Under the pieces are notes generated by a model, which was not told where the DNA came from, did not search any database, and saw only the letters and a list, made by a program, of their open reading frames with translations. Made by a program: the position numbers and the translations under genes. Below are positions 10,236 through 19,368 of a DNA stretch of 64,000 bases, piece after piece (within the stretch, counting starts at the first letter, position 1; the number at the start of each line of letters is the position of its first letter). The DNA comes from Myxosarcina sp. GA_180221_E-2-1-MAG-40_15 (GTDB lineage: Bacteria > Cyanobacteriota > Cyanobacteriia > Cyanobacteriales > Xenococcaceae), in contig JAIMKV010000011.1 of NCBI GenBank assembly GCA_020692205.1, positions 1,681 through 65,680 of the forward strand. The letters are read 5' to 3'.

Positions 10236-11441
10236 ATGGCGCAGGTGGTAATTATTGGATCAGGTCCTACTGGTGCAGTAACAGCATTATTATTGGTACA
10301 AAGGGGAATTGAGGTCAAACTGATTGAGGCAGCTCGCGATTTTAAACGGTTATTTCGCGGCGAAGGATTAATGCCCAGTGGGTTAGATGCTCTAGAACAA
10401 ATGGGATTGCTGGAATTATTAACCGACATTCCTCACCAGACTATTGATGGGTGGGAGTTTTTATTATCTCAGCGAAGATTATTTCGGGTTGATGAACCGA
10501 TAGAAGCCAATGGAAGGCGCTGCACGACAGTTTCTCAACCTGACTTATTAGCAGCAATTATTAAGCAAGCTAAGGAATATGCTCAGTTTGAATTTATTCA
10601 AGGTGAACCAGTACAGGATATTGTGCGTCAGCCTAGCGGCAGAGTTGGTGGCGTTAAATTAAGTTCTGGAGTAGAAATCAGCGCAGCTCTCGTAATAGCT
10701 GGTGATGGGCGTAATTCTACAATCAGGAACAAAGCTGGGATAAATTTGACTAAGCTACAAAGCAATGTCGATATTCTCTGGTTTAAGCTCGATCCTGGTG
10801 CATTATCGAAATCAAAAAATATCTTTTATTCAATTCTGCAAGGAAGAGATGGATTTGGTCTATTTAGAGGCTCATCAGGTAAGCTACATATTGGTTGGGG
10901 ACTACACGCGGATGATAATTGCGGGGTGCAAAATCTTGACTGGGCGGCTAAACTCGCGGCAAATTCTCCCCCCTGGCTAGCTGAACATATTTTAAATCAT
11001 CAGGCAAGCCTAACTAAGCCGATGCTTTTATCTGTAGTCGTGGGTCGTTGCGATCGCTGGTCAATTCCTGGACTACTCCTACTAGGAGATGCGGTTCATC
11101 CCATGTCGCCGATCCGCGCCCAGGGTATCAATATGGCGTTTCGCGATGCGATCGTTGCAGTTAATCATTTAGTGCCGCTATTAAGTCAAACAGAACTTAA
11201 TTTAAGTCAAATTGATGCAGTACTACCTGTAATTCAACAGGAAAGAGAACCGGAAATTATCCAAATCCAAAAATTACAGGCACAAGAGATCGGTCAAGCT
11301 GAATTGTTACATAGCAGTGCTTTGCTGCGTTGGGGTGCTAAAACTTTTACGCCGATTATTCGTCCAGCTATTCGGGCATCCTGGTTAAGAAGGCAAAAAC
11401 AATTACGTCAGGGTGTAACTAATGTTCGACTAACTGTATAG
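10236..11441 (+). CDS. FAD-dependent monooxygenase (UbiH/PHBH-like)
   Basis: About 401 residues from the ATG at 10236; a TTG six bases earlier is less likely. The N-terminal dinucleotide fold is VVIIGSGPTGAVTALLL. DG is seen in VIAGDGRNSTIR and the second FAD motif is GDAVHPMSP, the three fingerprints of aromatic-ring hydroxylase flavoproteins. It is probably a soluble FAD/NAD(P)H monooxygenase acting on an aromatic or isoprenoid substrate; which one is not readable. It converges on cpcF with only 14 bases between stops, and no terminator is visible there. Confidence 0.8.
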   Translation: MAQVVIIGSGPTGAVTALLLVQRGIEVKLIEAARDFKRLFRGEGLMPSGLDALEQMGLLELLTDIPHQTIDGWEFLLSQRRLFRVDEPIEANGRRCTTVSQPDLLAAIIKQAKEYAQFEFIQGEPVQDIVRQPSGRVGGVKLSSGVEISAALVIAGDGRNSTIRNKAGINLTKLQSNVDILWFKLDPGALSKSKNIFYSILQGRDGFGLFRGSSGKLHIGWGLHADDNCGVQNLDWAAKLAANSPPWLAEHILNHQASLTKPMLLSVVVGRCDRWSIPGLLLLGDAVHPMSPIRAQGINMAFRDAIVAVNHLVPLLSQTELNLSQIDAVLPVIQQEREPEIIQIQKLQAQEIGQAELLHSSALLRWGAKTFTPIIRPAIRASWLRRQKQLRQGVTNVRLTV

Positions 11442-11455
11442 AGCAAAAATAATGG

Positions 11456-12100
11456 TTAGTTGTCCGTGAGCAACTGCCCATTGTTAATGGCGTATTTAAT
11501 TCGAGCCTGAATAGCTGCTTCTGGTTCAGAAATGATCAATGCTTGGAACTTATTGATAATTTCTGATACTAACTTAGGTTGGCTGATTGCCAAAGTATTA
11601 CCTAATGCCTCTAGCCCAACAACCGCAGCATATCGAACTACCCATTCTCCGTCTTCTGTTGCCAGCAAGAGAGTCTTCAATACCTTCTGCTGTGCTGTAA
11701 TAACTTCCTCAGCAGGTAGCTTTGACCAGATAATGCTGCCCAATCCCTTGGCTGCTGCACGGCGGACACTCTGAGAAAAGTCAGAAACCGCAGCTTTTAA
11801 TAACAAATCTAAAGCAGCAGGATCGCCAATACCCGCAAATACTCTTGTAGCCCATGCTCTTGCACCATAGTTATAGCTATCTAGGTTCTTGAGCAAATAA
11901 GGAACAACGGGGTCGCCAATTTTAATTAAACCATCAACCGCAGCTACCGCAGCCCCAGGATTGTTGAACCCCAAAACCTCGACTAAGGTAGGTATTGCAG
12001 CTTGATCGGTCGCTTCTGCTAGGTCTTCTACGGTTTTTAAGAGCAAGTCAGCAGAGTCGGCTTGGTTTACCGCCTCAATTAATTGTTGAACATCGGACAT
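11456..12100 (-). CDS. cpcF: phycocyanin alpha-subunit phycocyanobilin lyase, CpcF subunit
   Basis: 214 residues of HEAT-like (PBS-lyase) repeats, for example [29 protein letters not shown] and [13 protein letters not shown]. Length and position after cpcE identify it as CpcF. With CpcE it forms the heterodimer that attaches phycocyanobilin to Cys84 of CpcA. The NHCQGN motif of the isomerising PecF is not present, so a phycoviolobilin lyase is unlikely. It is the last gene of the cpcB-cpcA-cpcE-cpcF run and sits 214 bases after cpcE. Confidence 0.88.
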   Translation of the reverse strand: MSDVQQLIEAVNQADSADLLLKTVEDLAEATDQAAIPTLVEVLGFNNPGAAVAAVDGLIKIGDPVVPYLLKNLDSYNYGARAWATRVFAGIGDPAALDLLLKAAVSDFSQSVRRAAAKGLGSIIWSKLPAEEVITAQQKVLKTLLLATEDGEWVVRYAAVVGLEALGNTLAISQPKLVSEIINKFQALIISEPEAAIQARIKYAINNGQLLTDN

Positions 12101-12314
12101 CGATAGCTTGTGACTAGTTTAAAGTCAGGAACATATTGTAGTTAAACAATAATTTTACTACTTTACTTAACATCAAGCTTATTTTGCCAGCTTCAATAGC
12201 TTGATCTTTTGCTACTGCTGAGGCTTATTTTACGTAACGGTTACCTAATTCAACAGCAGAAATGCTCAAGAAATACAACTAAATTTTATTTTTGGTTAAA
12301 AAATTTACGATCGC

Positions 12315-13127
12315 TCATAGAAGAGAATCCATTAAGTTCATTATGTTAATGCTCTGGGTAGATATTTCTGGATCTTGGTTGTCTAAATTAGTTTCTAACA
12401 ATCCTTTAAGTGCAATCAACTTCATACTATTTTCAGCTAAAGTATCAGCGATCGCCTGACTCGCTTTGAGATAGCCTACAGCACCCAGATCCATTAAAGC
12501 CGAGCGACGCAGTTGTAAATCGTCTCCAGACAAAGCTCTAATCAGCATTTCGCCATATCGATCTTCTTTAGTTAGCTGGTACATTGCCCTGGCAGCAGCA
12601 TATTTTACTTTTTCTGTGGGGTGCTGCGTAAATGGCTCTATTAAGTCTACTGCACCCGTTGCGCCTAATGTTCCCAAAGCTTCAATTACCGCCTCATAAG
12701 GCTGGACTAAGTGGGGTTTACCGGTCACTCTAGTAGCTGCTGCTACTCCCCCATCTAATAGCTTGATCAAGGAAGGAATGCATTGGCGATCATGCAACAT
12801 TTCTAAAGCTTGAGCAGCAGCTTCTCTGACATAAAAATCAGGAAACTCTAAACAACGAGTCAACGGCTCTACAGCATTTTTGTCTCCAAGTTTACCCAAA
12901 GCTCTCGCAGCATTGCGACGCAAGGGATAACCCCCATCGGGAGCGCGGTCTTGTTCATCTTCCAATGCCATCAATAAAGCAGCGATCGCCTCTGTTTCTC
13001 GAACTCTAAATTTTCCTAACCACCATGCGGCATAGTATCGTTTCCCCAAATCCTCTTTTTGCTTGAGGTTGGCGATCGCTTGCTCTACCGTCAGTTGCTC
13101 TGCCTCATTTTTTGGCTCATCTTTCAT
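12315..13127 (-). CDS. cpcE: phycocyanin alpha-subunit phycocyanobilin lyase, CpcE subunit
   Basis: 270 residues, the usual CpcE length. The segment RYYAAWWLGKFRV and the run APDGGYPLRRNAARALGKLGD are strongly characteristic of CpcE. HEAT-like repeats fill the rest. It works with CpcF to ligate bilin to CpcA Cys84 during phycobilisome assembly in the cytoplasm. It follows cpcA after 185 bases that contain a large hairpin, which probably sets its expression far below cpcBA. ATG start at 13127 with a preceding AAGGATAAAG. Confidence 0.93.
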   Translation of the reverse strand: MKDEPKNEAEQLTVEQAIANLKQKEDLGKRYYAAWWLGKFRVRETEAIAALLMALEDEQDRAPDGGYPLRRNAARALGKLGDKNAVEPLTRCLEFPDFYVREAAAQALEMLHDRQCIPSLIKLLDGGVAAATRVTGKPHLVQPYEAVIEALGTLGATGAVDLIEPFTQHPTEKVKYAAARAMYQLTKEDRYGEMLIRALSGDDLQLRRSALMDLGAVGYLKASQAIADTLAENSMKLIALKGLLETNLDNQDPEISTQSINIMNLMDSLL

Positions 13128-13157
13128 GCTTTATCCTTCGTTGCTTCAAACATGACA

Positions 13158-13219
13158 ATACTCAGAAAAGTAAACAAATACTAGCCTTATTGCTGGCATT
13201 GGCATACTTCTCTGAGTAT
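13158..13219 (-). promoter_or_regulatory. intercistronic hairpin between cpcA and cpcE
   Basis: Arms at 13158-13172 and 13205-13219 are complementary over 15 bases with one mismatch (ATACTCAGA...TCTGAGTAT). There is no long T run after the right-hand arm on the minus strand. It is therefore better read as an mRNA-stabilising or attenuating element that separates abundant cpcBA message from the lyase genes than as a full terminator. Confidence 0.7.
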
Positions 13220-13312
13220 CGCTTCATCAATCAAATATTTTGACTTTATATATGTGTCAGTCTTTATGAGACAGACTTGACCTATTACTTACAAACTAAA
13301 CTCACCTAATTT

Positions 13313-13801
13313 CTAGCTAAGTGCGTTGATAGCATAGTCAATGTAGTTATTAGCTTCAGTTGAAGGCTGACCACTCAAACCATGGTTGCTCTTAATATAT
13401 TTTAGAGCTTCGATATACCAGCTAGGAGATAACTCATAAGCACGGTTGATTTCGTCTAAACCTGCAACTAAATACTCATCCATAGGACCAGTACCACCAG
13501 AAACTAGGCAGTAAGTGATCATTCTGAGGTAATAGCCGATGTCACGAGAACATTTAGCTTTACCTTCAGGAGTTGCAGCATACTGAGGTCCTTGAGTGCT
13601 AGTAGTATAGGGGAACTTAGAATAAACTGCGTTAGCTGCACCGTCAACTAGACGTTGAGAATTGCTAGTTAAAGCTTTAGCTGCTTCTAGAGCTGCGCTG
13701 GCACGTTGGAAACGACCAAAAGCAGTCTGAATTTCAGTATTGGACAAAAAACGACCCTGGGAATCAGCAGAAGAAACTGCTTCAGTTAAAGGAGTTTTCA
13801 T
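13313..13801 (-). CDS. cpcA: C-phycocyanin alpha subunit
   Basis: 162 residues, the exact family length. It begins [20 protein letters not shown] and carries the bilin attachment Cys84 in [13 protein letters not shown]. The C terminus [14 protein letters not shown] is typical. With CpcB it builds the hexamers of phycobilisome rods. The gene follows cpcB by 90 bases in the conserved B-A order. Nothing suggests a phycoerythrocyanin variant, as the downstream lyases are CpcE/F rather than PecE/F. Confidence 0.97.
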   Translation of the reverse strand: MKTPLTEAVSSADSQGRFLSNTEIQTAFGRFQRASAALEAAKALTSNSQRLVDGAANAVYSKFPYTTSTQGPQYAATPEGKAKCSRDIGYYLRMITYCLVSGGTGPMDEYLVAGLDEINRAYELSPSWYIEALKYIKSNHGLSGQPSTEANNYIDYAINALS

Positions 13802-13891
13802 GATTGTGATCTTTCTCTTGTTTTACTAATTTTTTCTAAACCACCAAGGGTTGATTTGCCTTGTTCAGGCATAGCGATCGCTCTTACTGAA

Positions 13892-14410
13892 CTAGGCTAC
13901 TGAGGAAGCAGCGCGGTCAAAGTAGCTAGCAATCTCCGAAGAAATAGCACTACAGTCGCCAGGAGTGATGTTGCTGGTATCGTTAACGATTGCCAAAGCT
14001 GCTTCTTTCATTTTTTGAACGCCAACAGCCACGGAAGCACCTGGAGTACCCAGAGCTAGATAAGTTTCACGTAGTCCATTTAGACAACGATCTTCTAAAA
14101 CACTTGCATCACCAGTAAAAATAGCGTAAGTGATATAGCGCAAAATGATCTCCATGTCGCGCAAGCAGGCTGCATTCCGACGACTAGTGTAAGCGTTACC
14201 GCCAGGAGCAATTAACTGAGGCTGCTCGGCAAATAAAGCGCGAGCTGCATTAGTAACAATAGCCGAAGCATTACCAGTAATGCGGTTAACTGAATCCATA
14301 CGTTTGTTGCTTGCTGCAACCATTGCACTTAAAGCGTCTAATTGGCTTGTGGATAGAAATTCACCACGAGCATCAGCTTGAGACACTACTCTAGTAAATG
14401 CGTCGAACAT
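13892..14410 (-). CDS. cpcB: C-phycocyanin beta subunit
   Basis: 172 residues, the exact family length. The start [20 protein letters not shown] is diagnostic. Two bilin cysteines are visible: Cys82-84 in [17 protein letters not shown] and Cys153-155 in [12 protein letters not shown]. The Asn72 region ([10 protein letters not shown]) is conserved. It is the first gene of the cpc operon, with a TAGGAG Shine-Dalgarno before the ATG and a long untranslated region upstream. Confidence 0.98.
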   Translation of the reverse strand: MFDAFTRVVSQADARGEFLSTSQLDALSAMVAASNKRMDSVNRITGNASAIVTNAARALFAEQPQLIAPGGNAYTSRRNAACLRDMEIILRYITYAIFTGDASVLEDRCLNGLRETYLALGTPGASVAVGVQKMKEAALAIVNDTSNITPGDCSAISSEIASYFDRAASSVA

Positions 14411-15157
14411 TATAAATAATCTCCTACTCGAATTAAATTTGGTTTAGTTGAACTTCAAAAAGGAATCTTAACTTAAAAACTGCTTTCGGCAACTAGCTAA
14501 AGCTAACTTGAGAAAGCGGTCAGTTTCCATAGGTGCTAAGTTACTATTCTCTAGGTACTCAGGTTTAGTTGCTTAAGTCACCTAATAAAACTTTACACTC
14601 TTAATAAAAAACCGTAAAAGTGATCAATTTACGGCGATCGCTCATAGCATTTCGCAAAGCTTGATGGTACTGACCCCGCACTGTGCGATTCCTACTTAGG
14701 CTTCGCCAACAGGCATTTACCCCTCAGATAACTTTTATACAACGACAACGAGCCATTATTTGTTACGTCTTGTTAATTTTTTCTAGTTTTACTGACTATT
14801 TTTAACAAAATTTGGGTTCTGTTAATTTTTTAGCCAGCTTTGGCACTTTCTTGCATTTTAATGATTAATTATTTGTCAACTCAAAATCAAAGGCAAAACC
14901 TCAATTCTTTACTGTTTAGCATATAGCCAACCTGTTGAGAACAAATATAATCGACTAAATCAGCTAAAGACCTATTAGAAACAAGCGTTGTTATCCGCTA
15001 TTATCTTATCCTTTTGTAATTTAAAGCAATTGACTGTTACTTTTATCAACAATTAGCTGATTGGCTGCCACTATCACAATTAAACATTCGATAGCAGAAA
15101 ATCATGCCAGTTATGACATGACAATTTGTCTGAGACTGGCTAGTTTGTTAGCAGCGT
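14411..15157 (-). promoter_or_regulatory. cpc operon promoter and leader region
   Basis: 747 bases without a gene, between the stop of pebB and the start of cpcB on the same strand. Given the usual long leaders of cpc operons it should hold the strong cpcB promoter. I could not single out one -35/-10 pair with confidence. The region is AT-rich, with repeated GTTAATTTTT-like stretches near 14770 and 14820. No tRNA or other RNA gene was recognised. Confidence 0.5.
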
Positions 15158-15904
15158 TTAGCTAGCTAAAGCTAAAGTTTGATCGAGGTCAAACAGGAAA
15201 CCATGAATATATTTCTCGGTCCATTCTGAGCCATATAAACGAGTTAACATGCCTCGAGCCGGGTCTTTTTCAGCTCGATAGTTGGCATAGCTTTTGTGAG
15301 CCTGAAGAATCGCTGATAATTGCGGTCGATCTTTAACTGCCTCAGCTTGTTCAACAAAGTTGATGTAAGCATCTAAATAATCGCAAAATGCTGCAAAAAC
15401 TTGGCTTTCAACTACTTCGGTTTGTGAAGGACGAGTCCACAAAAAAGCAGGAGAAAAGTATTGTTGAGCTTCTTGGGGAAAATCTCCCCCCCAAGGTAAA
15501 TCTTGCTGGTATTTATGGAACATTGGCATAATCGGCTCGATATATTTAGCCTGATAAGCTTCATCTTGACTAAATAAAGGCTGCATATCGATCGCAATTA
15601 AATGTCCTCCAGGCAAAGTAACTAAATCCGCGCCAAAAAATGGTAGATCGTAGTTAAGCTTGGGAAAAATCACCAAGTTTAGTACCTGAAGTGAGCTTCC
15701 TCCCTGAACATGAGCTGCCCTAATTTGCCTCAATTTGTCGGATTTAAAGCCGTGACTCGTAGTGATTACAGACTCTTGCTTTTTGCCTTTGCCCATCACG
15801 CCTTCTTTGCGTTCAAAGCCATCAGGAATGGGATAAGGCTGCAAATCTAATCTAGATTGTAAAGTTGCGATCGCTCGCTCTAAAAAAGGTTGGTATAAAG
15901 TCAT
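15158..15904 (-). CDS. pebB: phycoerythrobilin:ferredoxin oxidoreductase
   Basis: About 248 residues of the ferredoxin-dependent bilin reductase family, from the ATG at 15904 (an upstream TTG at 15913 is possible). Recognisable blocks are [15 protein letters not shown], the IDMQPLF core near residue 120, and [28 protein letters not shown] at the C terminus. PebB reduces 15,16-dihydrobiliverdin to phycoerythrobilin. It follows pebA by about 87 bases on the same strand, the usual peb order. That assignment, rather than PcyA, rests on the family blocks plus the tandem arrangement. Confidence 0.9.
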   Translation of the reverse strand: MTLYQPFLERAIATLQSRLDLQPYPIPDGFERKEGVMGKGKKQESVITTSHGFKSDKLRQIRAAHVQGGSSLQVLNLVIFPKLNYDLPFFGADLVTLPGGHLIAIDMQPLFSQDEAYQAKYIEPIMPMFHKYQQDLPWGGDFPQEAQQYFSPAFLWTRPSQTEVVESQVFAAFCDYLDAYINFVEQAEAVKDRPQLSAILQAHKSYANYRAEKDPARGMLTRLYGSEWTEKYIHGFLFDLDQTLALAS

Positions 15905-15991
15905 ATTGTTCAAAGCTTTTAGCTTTTAGCTTCTTGGTGCAGCGCTTTTAGCTTTTGATTAACTATGTTCAATGTTTAGATTTATAGCTAA

Positions 15992-16726
15992 CTATTTTCT
16001 AGCAGATGATACCGCTAGAGGAGAAGCATCTTCAAATAAAAATTCGTACAAGAATTTTTCGGACCATTCTGCACCAAAATAGCTGCTAAACAAGCCATGA
16101 GCAGGATCTCTTTCGGCACTGTACTGATCGTATTCTTTTTGAGCCGTAACGATACGCTGAATCGCTTCTGGCTCAGTTAAAGGTTCAGCATCTGCTAACA
16201 TTTGCCAATACAGACTGAGATATTCTTGATAGGCAGGAAACAGACGGTTAACTACGGTTTCAGAATCAGTTTTAGCAAATAGCAAATATTTAGAGAAGTA
16301 CTGATTAGCGTCATAGAACTTCATTTCTAAATTTTGCGCCAGTTCGTTGTACTTGTCGCGAATTTTTCGCATCGGTTCAATATACTTATCTGTATAAGTG
16401 CGATCGCGGAACAAGGGTTGAAAGTCCATTACCACTAAAATTTTCTTCTTGCCAAAGGACAGAAAATCTACTCCCAATAACGGAATGTCATAATGGTGAG
16501 CAGGATAAATGACGCTGTTAAATACTTGAGCCGTCTCGCCTGCATCAATATAGGAATAGCGAATTTTCCTGAACTGTGGGCATTGATAGCACCAACTTTG
16601 AATAGTGGCCCGATTCTTGCCTCTTTCGCTAACGTTGGATTCTAATCCTACAGGAATAGAACGACTTCGTAAATCGAAGTGTTTAAAAAGTTCTTCTTCT
16701 AAATATTCTTTAAAGGGCGCGAACAT
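15992..16726 (-). CDS. pebA: 15,16-dihydrobiliverdin:ferredoxin oxidoreductase
   Basis: 244 residues of the same bilin reductase family. It begins MFAPFKEYLEEELFKHFDLR and contains VVMDFQPLFRD and AERDPAHGLFSSYFGAEWSEKFLYEFLF. PebA reduces biliverdin IXalpha to 15,16-dihydrobiliverdin, which PebB then completes. The pair implies that the organism makes phycoerythrobilin, although no phycoerythrin genes lie in this window. There is no clear Shine-Dalgarno; the ATG at 16726 follows an AT-rich leader. A GTA-N8-TAC motif starts only 20 bases upstream. Confidence 0.92.
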   Translation of the reverse strand: MFAPFKEYLEEELFKHFDLRSRSIPVGLESNVSERGKNRATIQSWCYQCPQFRKIRYSYIDAGETAQVFNSVIYPAHHYDIPLLGVDFLSFGKKKILVVMDFQPLFRDRTYTDKYIEPMRKIRDKYNELAQNLEMKFYDANQYFSKYLLFAKTDSETVVNRLFPAYQEYLSLYWQMLADAEPLTEPEAIQRIVTAQKEYDQYSAERDPAHGLFSSYFGAEWSEKFLYEFLFEDASPLAVSSARK

Positions 16727-16745
16727 ATAATTATTGCTATATACA

Positions 16746-16787
16746 GTATGCCTCGTTACAAGAATAAAAAAGAAGCCAGTCTATAGT
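16746..16787 (+). promoter_or_regulatory. possible NtcA site with downstream -10 box
   Basis: GTA-N8-TAC at 16746-16759 is followed after exactly 22 bases by TATAGT (16782-16787), the layout of an NtcA-activated promoter on the plus strand. On the opposite strand the same site sits 20-33 bases ahead of the pebA ATG, where bound NtcA could block pebAB. The motif occurs by chance about once per 4 kb, so this is tentative. Confidence 0.35.
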
Positions 16788-16918
16788 CTCTTTTTCTAAA
16801 GACAAAGCAACAAAGCTTTACGAAAGAAGCTATCAGCAGAAAATAGTCATCCACAACGTTCTTCGATTAGGATCTTGAGGTAACTTGAATTGATTAGGCG
16901 ATCGCGCCAGGAAAAACT

Positions 16919-17557
16919 ATGTTATTAGAAGTAAAAAAAATTATAGTCCCCCCAGGACAGACAGTAATTCTACATGATATTAGTTGGGACGAATTTGAAG
17001 CGATCTTAGTAGATTTAGGCGAAAGTCGAGGTTCTAGAATAGCTTACGACCAAGGCAAACTGGAAATTATGACACCTTTACCAGAACACGAAGTTAATAA
17101 AATTTATGTCAGTAATTTTGTCGAAATTTTGCTAGAAGAACTGGATCTTGAATTTTGTCCTCTGGGTTCAACTACTTTTAAAAATCAATCAATGTTGAAA
17201 GGAATTGAACCTGATAGTTGTTTTTATATTCAAAATGAAGCCGCGATCAGAGGGAAAAATAGATTAGATTTGACAATAGATCCACCACCAGATTTGGTTT
17301 TAGAAATAGATCTTACCAATCGTAGCCATCCAGAAATATATCAGTCTTTGGGTGTACCAGAACTATGGAGATCTGAAAAAAACTAGCTACAGATTTTGTT
17401 ACTAATCGATGGTAAATATGTAGAGTCATTAACTAGTCGCAATTTTCCTAATTTACCCTTAACTGAAGTCATTCCCCAATATCTAACCCAGTGTCGTAGG
17501 GAAGGCAGAAATAAGGGTATGAGAGCTTTTCGCAGTTGGGTAAAAGAGCAATTGTAG
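16919..17557 (+). pseudogene. Uma2-family endonuclease gene with in-frame stop
   Basis: The first 155 codons read as a Uma2 (DUF820) protein: WDEFEAILVDLGESRGSRIAYDQGKLEIMTPLPEHE near the start and PPDLVLEIDLTNRSHPEIYQSLGVPELWR, the PD-(D/E)XK core. A TAG at 17384-17386 ends it at ELWRSEKN. The same frame continues at once with LQILLLIDGKYVESLTSRN and ends RSWVKEQL at a TAG at 17557, which is the normal C-terminal part. The simplest reading is a single nonsense change in a gene of about 213 codons. The truncated product keeps the catalytic core and might still fold. Confidence 0.8.
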
Positions 17558-17650
17558 TTTTTTTCAGATACGATGGAAAAATTTTTATCTTCTCTGTGGA
17601 ATGCAGCGCAACCTATTGAAGAATGGATTAGCCAATATTTTATTAGATCT

Positions 17651-17676
17651 TAGGGGCGTTTGGCCAAACGCCCCTA
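17651..17676. repeat. 26-bp perfect palindrome
   Basis: TAGGGGCGTTTGG followed by its exact reverse complement. It sits after the broken Uma2 gene and has no T run, so a terminator role is uncertain. GGGGCG...CGCCCC palindromes of this type are dispersed repeats in many cyanobacteria. Confidence 0.75.
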
Positions 17677-17699
17677 CCGAAATTTATGTGTCTGAGATA

Positions 17700-17789
17700 T
17701 TTTCTCAATTGATATGATATATCGTTTAGAAATTGGTTTACGCAATTCTCGAGCAACCGAATCATCTTCCTGTTCCCTTTCTGCTCTCT
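17700..17789 (-). pseudogene. possible Uma2 C-terminal tail remnant
   Basis: Read on the minus strand, 17789-17726 encodes QAQLKRAEREQEDDSVARELRK. This is the charged heptad-like tail typical of many Uma2 proteins, and it has no start or catalytic core. It lies just beyond the stop of the methyltransferase-like gene in another frame. The match is by composition only. Confidence 0.3.
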
Positions 17790-18473
17790 TTAATTGTGCT
17801 TGACTACTAACATTTTGTTTGCTCCTGGTTGTAATTCATAGGGTACTTTTACTATCGCCACGAAATATCCTAAATTACTAAACTTATCCATTACGAAATC
17901 TAGGTAAGGTGAAGTTTCCTGCATTAAAGTTAATAGGGGAAATATTCTAACTTCTTGACTTACTCGTAACATTTCTTGAATAGCAGCAACATGGAAATCG
18001 CGATCACACTGTGCCGAATATAAAAACAAAAAATGGGAACACAATGCCAAATCGTAGCTTTGATCGGCAAAATCTAAATTAGGTAATTCTTGAGCTTGAT
18101 ATCTATCTTCTTGTTTACCCAGTTGATAATCTTGAAGAAAAGTTCCTAGGGTTTTAATCCTACTAGCCTTCAATTCTTGAGGATTGTTATGATAGCTCCA
18201 CACCCAATTGTTGGGCGTTGCAATTATCTGCTCGATAATGTTATCTACTACCGCATCAAATCTTTGTTTAATCTCCGCACCAGCAAACTGATAGATCGGA
18301 TCAATGGAAGTGATGTTATATCCTTTAGCTGTACCTTCGGCATTGAAGCTCGCAGGGCCATCACCGACTCCCAAAATGCGCTGTTGCAGATCTTCTGAAG
18401 AGAGGTTGAACATTTTGATGTATTCGTCAAGCGATCGCCCGAAGGGAACTACTTTGTCTAACTTCATCACCAT
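17790..18473 (-). CDS. SAM-dependent methyltransferase-like protein
   Basis: 227 residues. The stretch ILGVGDGPASFNAEGTAKGYNITSIDP (about 34-60) resembles motif I of class I methyltransferases, with the acidic end of beta-2 in SIDP. YDLALCSHFLFLYS (about 140-153) fits motif IV/post-I regions, and EMLRVSQEVRIFPLL the following strand. I infer a Rossmann-fold methyltransferase of unknown substrate. It is flanked by two Uma2 loci, with its start 80 bases from the intact Uma2 gene on the opposite strand. Confidence 0.55.
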   Translation of the reverse strand: MVMKLDKVVPFGRSLDEYIKMFNLSSEDLQQRILGVGDGPASFNAEGTAKGYNITSIDPIYQFAGAEIKQRFDAVVDNIIEQIIATPNNWVWSYHNNPQELKASRIKTLGTFLQDYQLGKQEDRYQAQELPNLDFADQSYDLALCSHFLFLYSAQCDRDFHVAAIQEMLRVSQEVRIFPLLTLMQETSPYLDFVMDKFSNLGYFVAIVKVPYELQPGANKMLVVKHN

Positions 18474-18552
18474 AATCTATTACTTTCTTCTCAATGCCTG
18501 ATAAATTTCTATACTAGTCATTAAAAGTCATATTATCAAATCAACAGTTGTT

Positions 18553-19152
18553 ATGCTTATTTCGCCTAATTTACCGATTAATCGCGATAAATTTACTCAG
18601 AATGACCAAATATTGACTATTACTGGAGCTACTTGGTTTGACTATCAGAATTTTGATTCTCAGGAATATCCAGGTTATCGGGTTGCTTATTTCAATGGGG
18701 AAATAACTATTGTGTCCCCTGGAAGAAATCACGAAAGAATTGCTGCGGTAATTAATCGCTTAATTATTGCCTACTGTGAGAAATATGAGCTTCAAGATTT
18801 TCCTTTTGGACAAACAAGATTAAATATATGGGGACAAGCTGGGAGAGAACCCGATCTGGCTTACGCTTTTAATAATGATAAAGATTTACCTGACTTGGTA
18901 GTAGAAGTCATATTCAGTAGTGGCGATCTTGAAACCCTCAAATCTAGCTACAAAAATATTGGCATTTGCGAACTCTGGATCTGGAAAGAAAATAAAATGA
19001 CTTTTTATGCTTTGGAGCAAGAAAATTACACTGTGATTCAAGCTAGTGAGATGTTAACCACTATAGAATCAGAGTTGTTGGTGAAATATGTTAATCGAGG
19101 AATGACTGAGAGTCCTTTAATAATTAAACAAGATTTTTTAAAAGTTATTTAG
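18553..19152 (+). CDS. Uma2-family endonuclease-like protein
   Basis: 199 residues of the Uma2/DUF820 family: FDSQEYPGYRVAYFNGEITIVSPGRNHE at the N terminus, then GREPDLAYAF and DLPDLVVEVIFSSGDLETLKSSYKNIGICELWIWKENK, the PD-(D/E)XK-type core with Asp and Glu in place. These proteins are very numerous in cyanobacteria and their function is unknown; a nuclease activity is inferred from the fold. It is intact, unlike the copy at 16919, from which it differs strongly in sequence. Confidence 0.8.
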   Translation: MLISPNLPINRDKFTQNDQILTITGATWFDYQNFDSQEYPGYRVAYFNGEITIVSPGRNHERIAAVINRLIIAYCEKYELQDFPFGQTRLNIWGQAGREPDLAYAFNNDKDLPDLVVEVIFSSGDLETLKSSYKNIGICELWIWKENKMTFYALEQENYTVIQASEMLTTIESELLVKYVNRGMTESPLIIKQDFLKVI

Positions 19153-19368
19153 ATTGTACTTCTCTTGACTATTGCGATCGCCGAAAATATTGATTTCATG
19201 AGTGCAGATGAACAATTTTGCCCTGATGAGCTGAATTTAATTTGGGGCTTTAATTGAGATTTTAAAAGATCTTGAGCAAAAATAGTTTTTAGATGCAAAT
19301 GTGGAATAGTTGGTAACATAAACAATTAAGCAGGATTAACCTTTTTATCTCCGTTTTTATCTTACAAA

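Noticed and set aside
13313-14410. phycoerythrocyanin (pecBA) instead of phycocyanin
   Set aside because: Subunit sequences and the CpcE/CpcF-type lyases match phycocyanin; the PecF NHCQGN motif is missing.
17572-17652. 26-codon frame starting MEKFLSSLWNAAQPIEEWIS
   Set aside because: Too short, no Shine-Dalgarno and no family; probably chance or debris next to the broken Uma2 gene.
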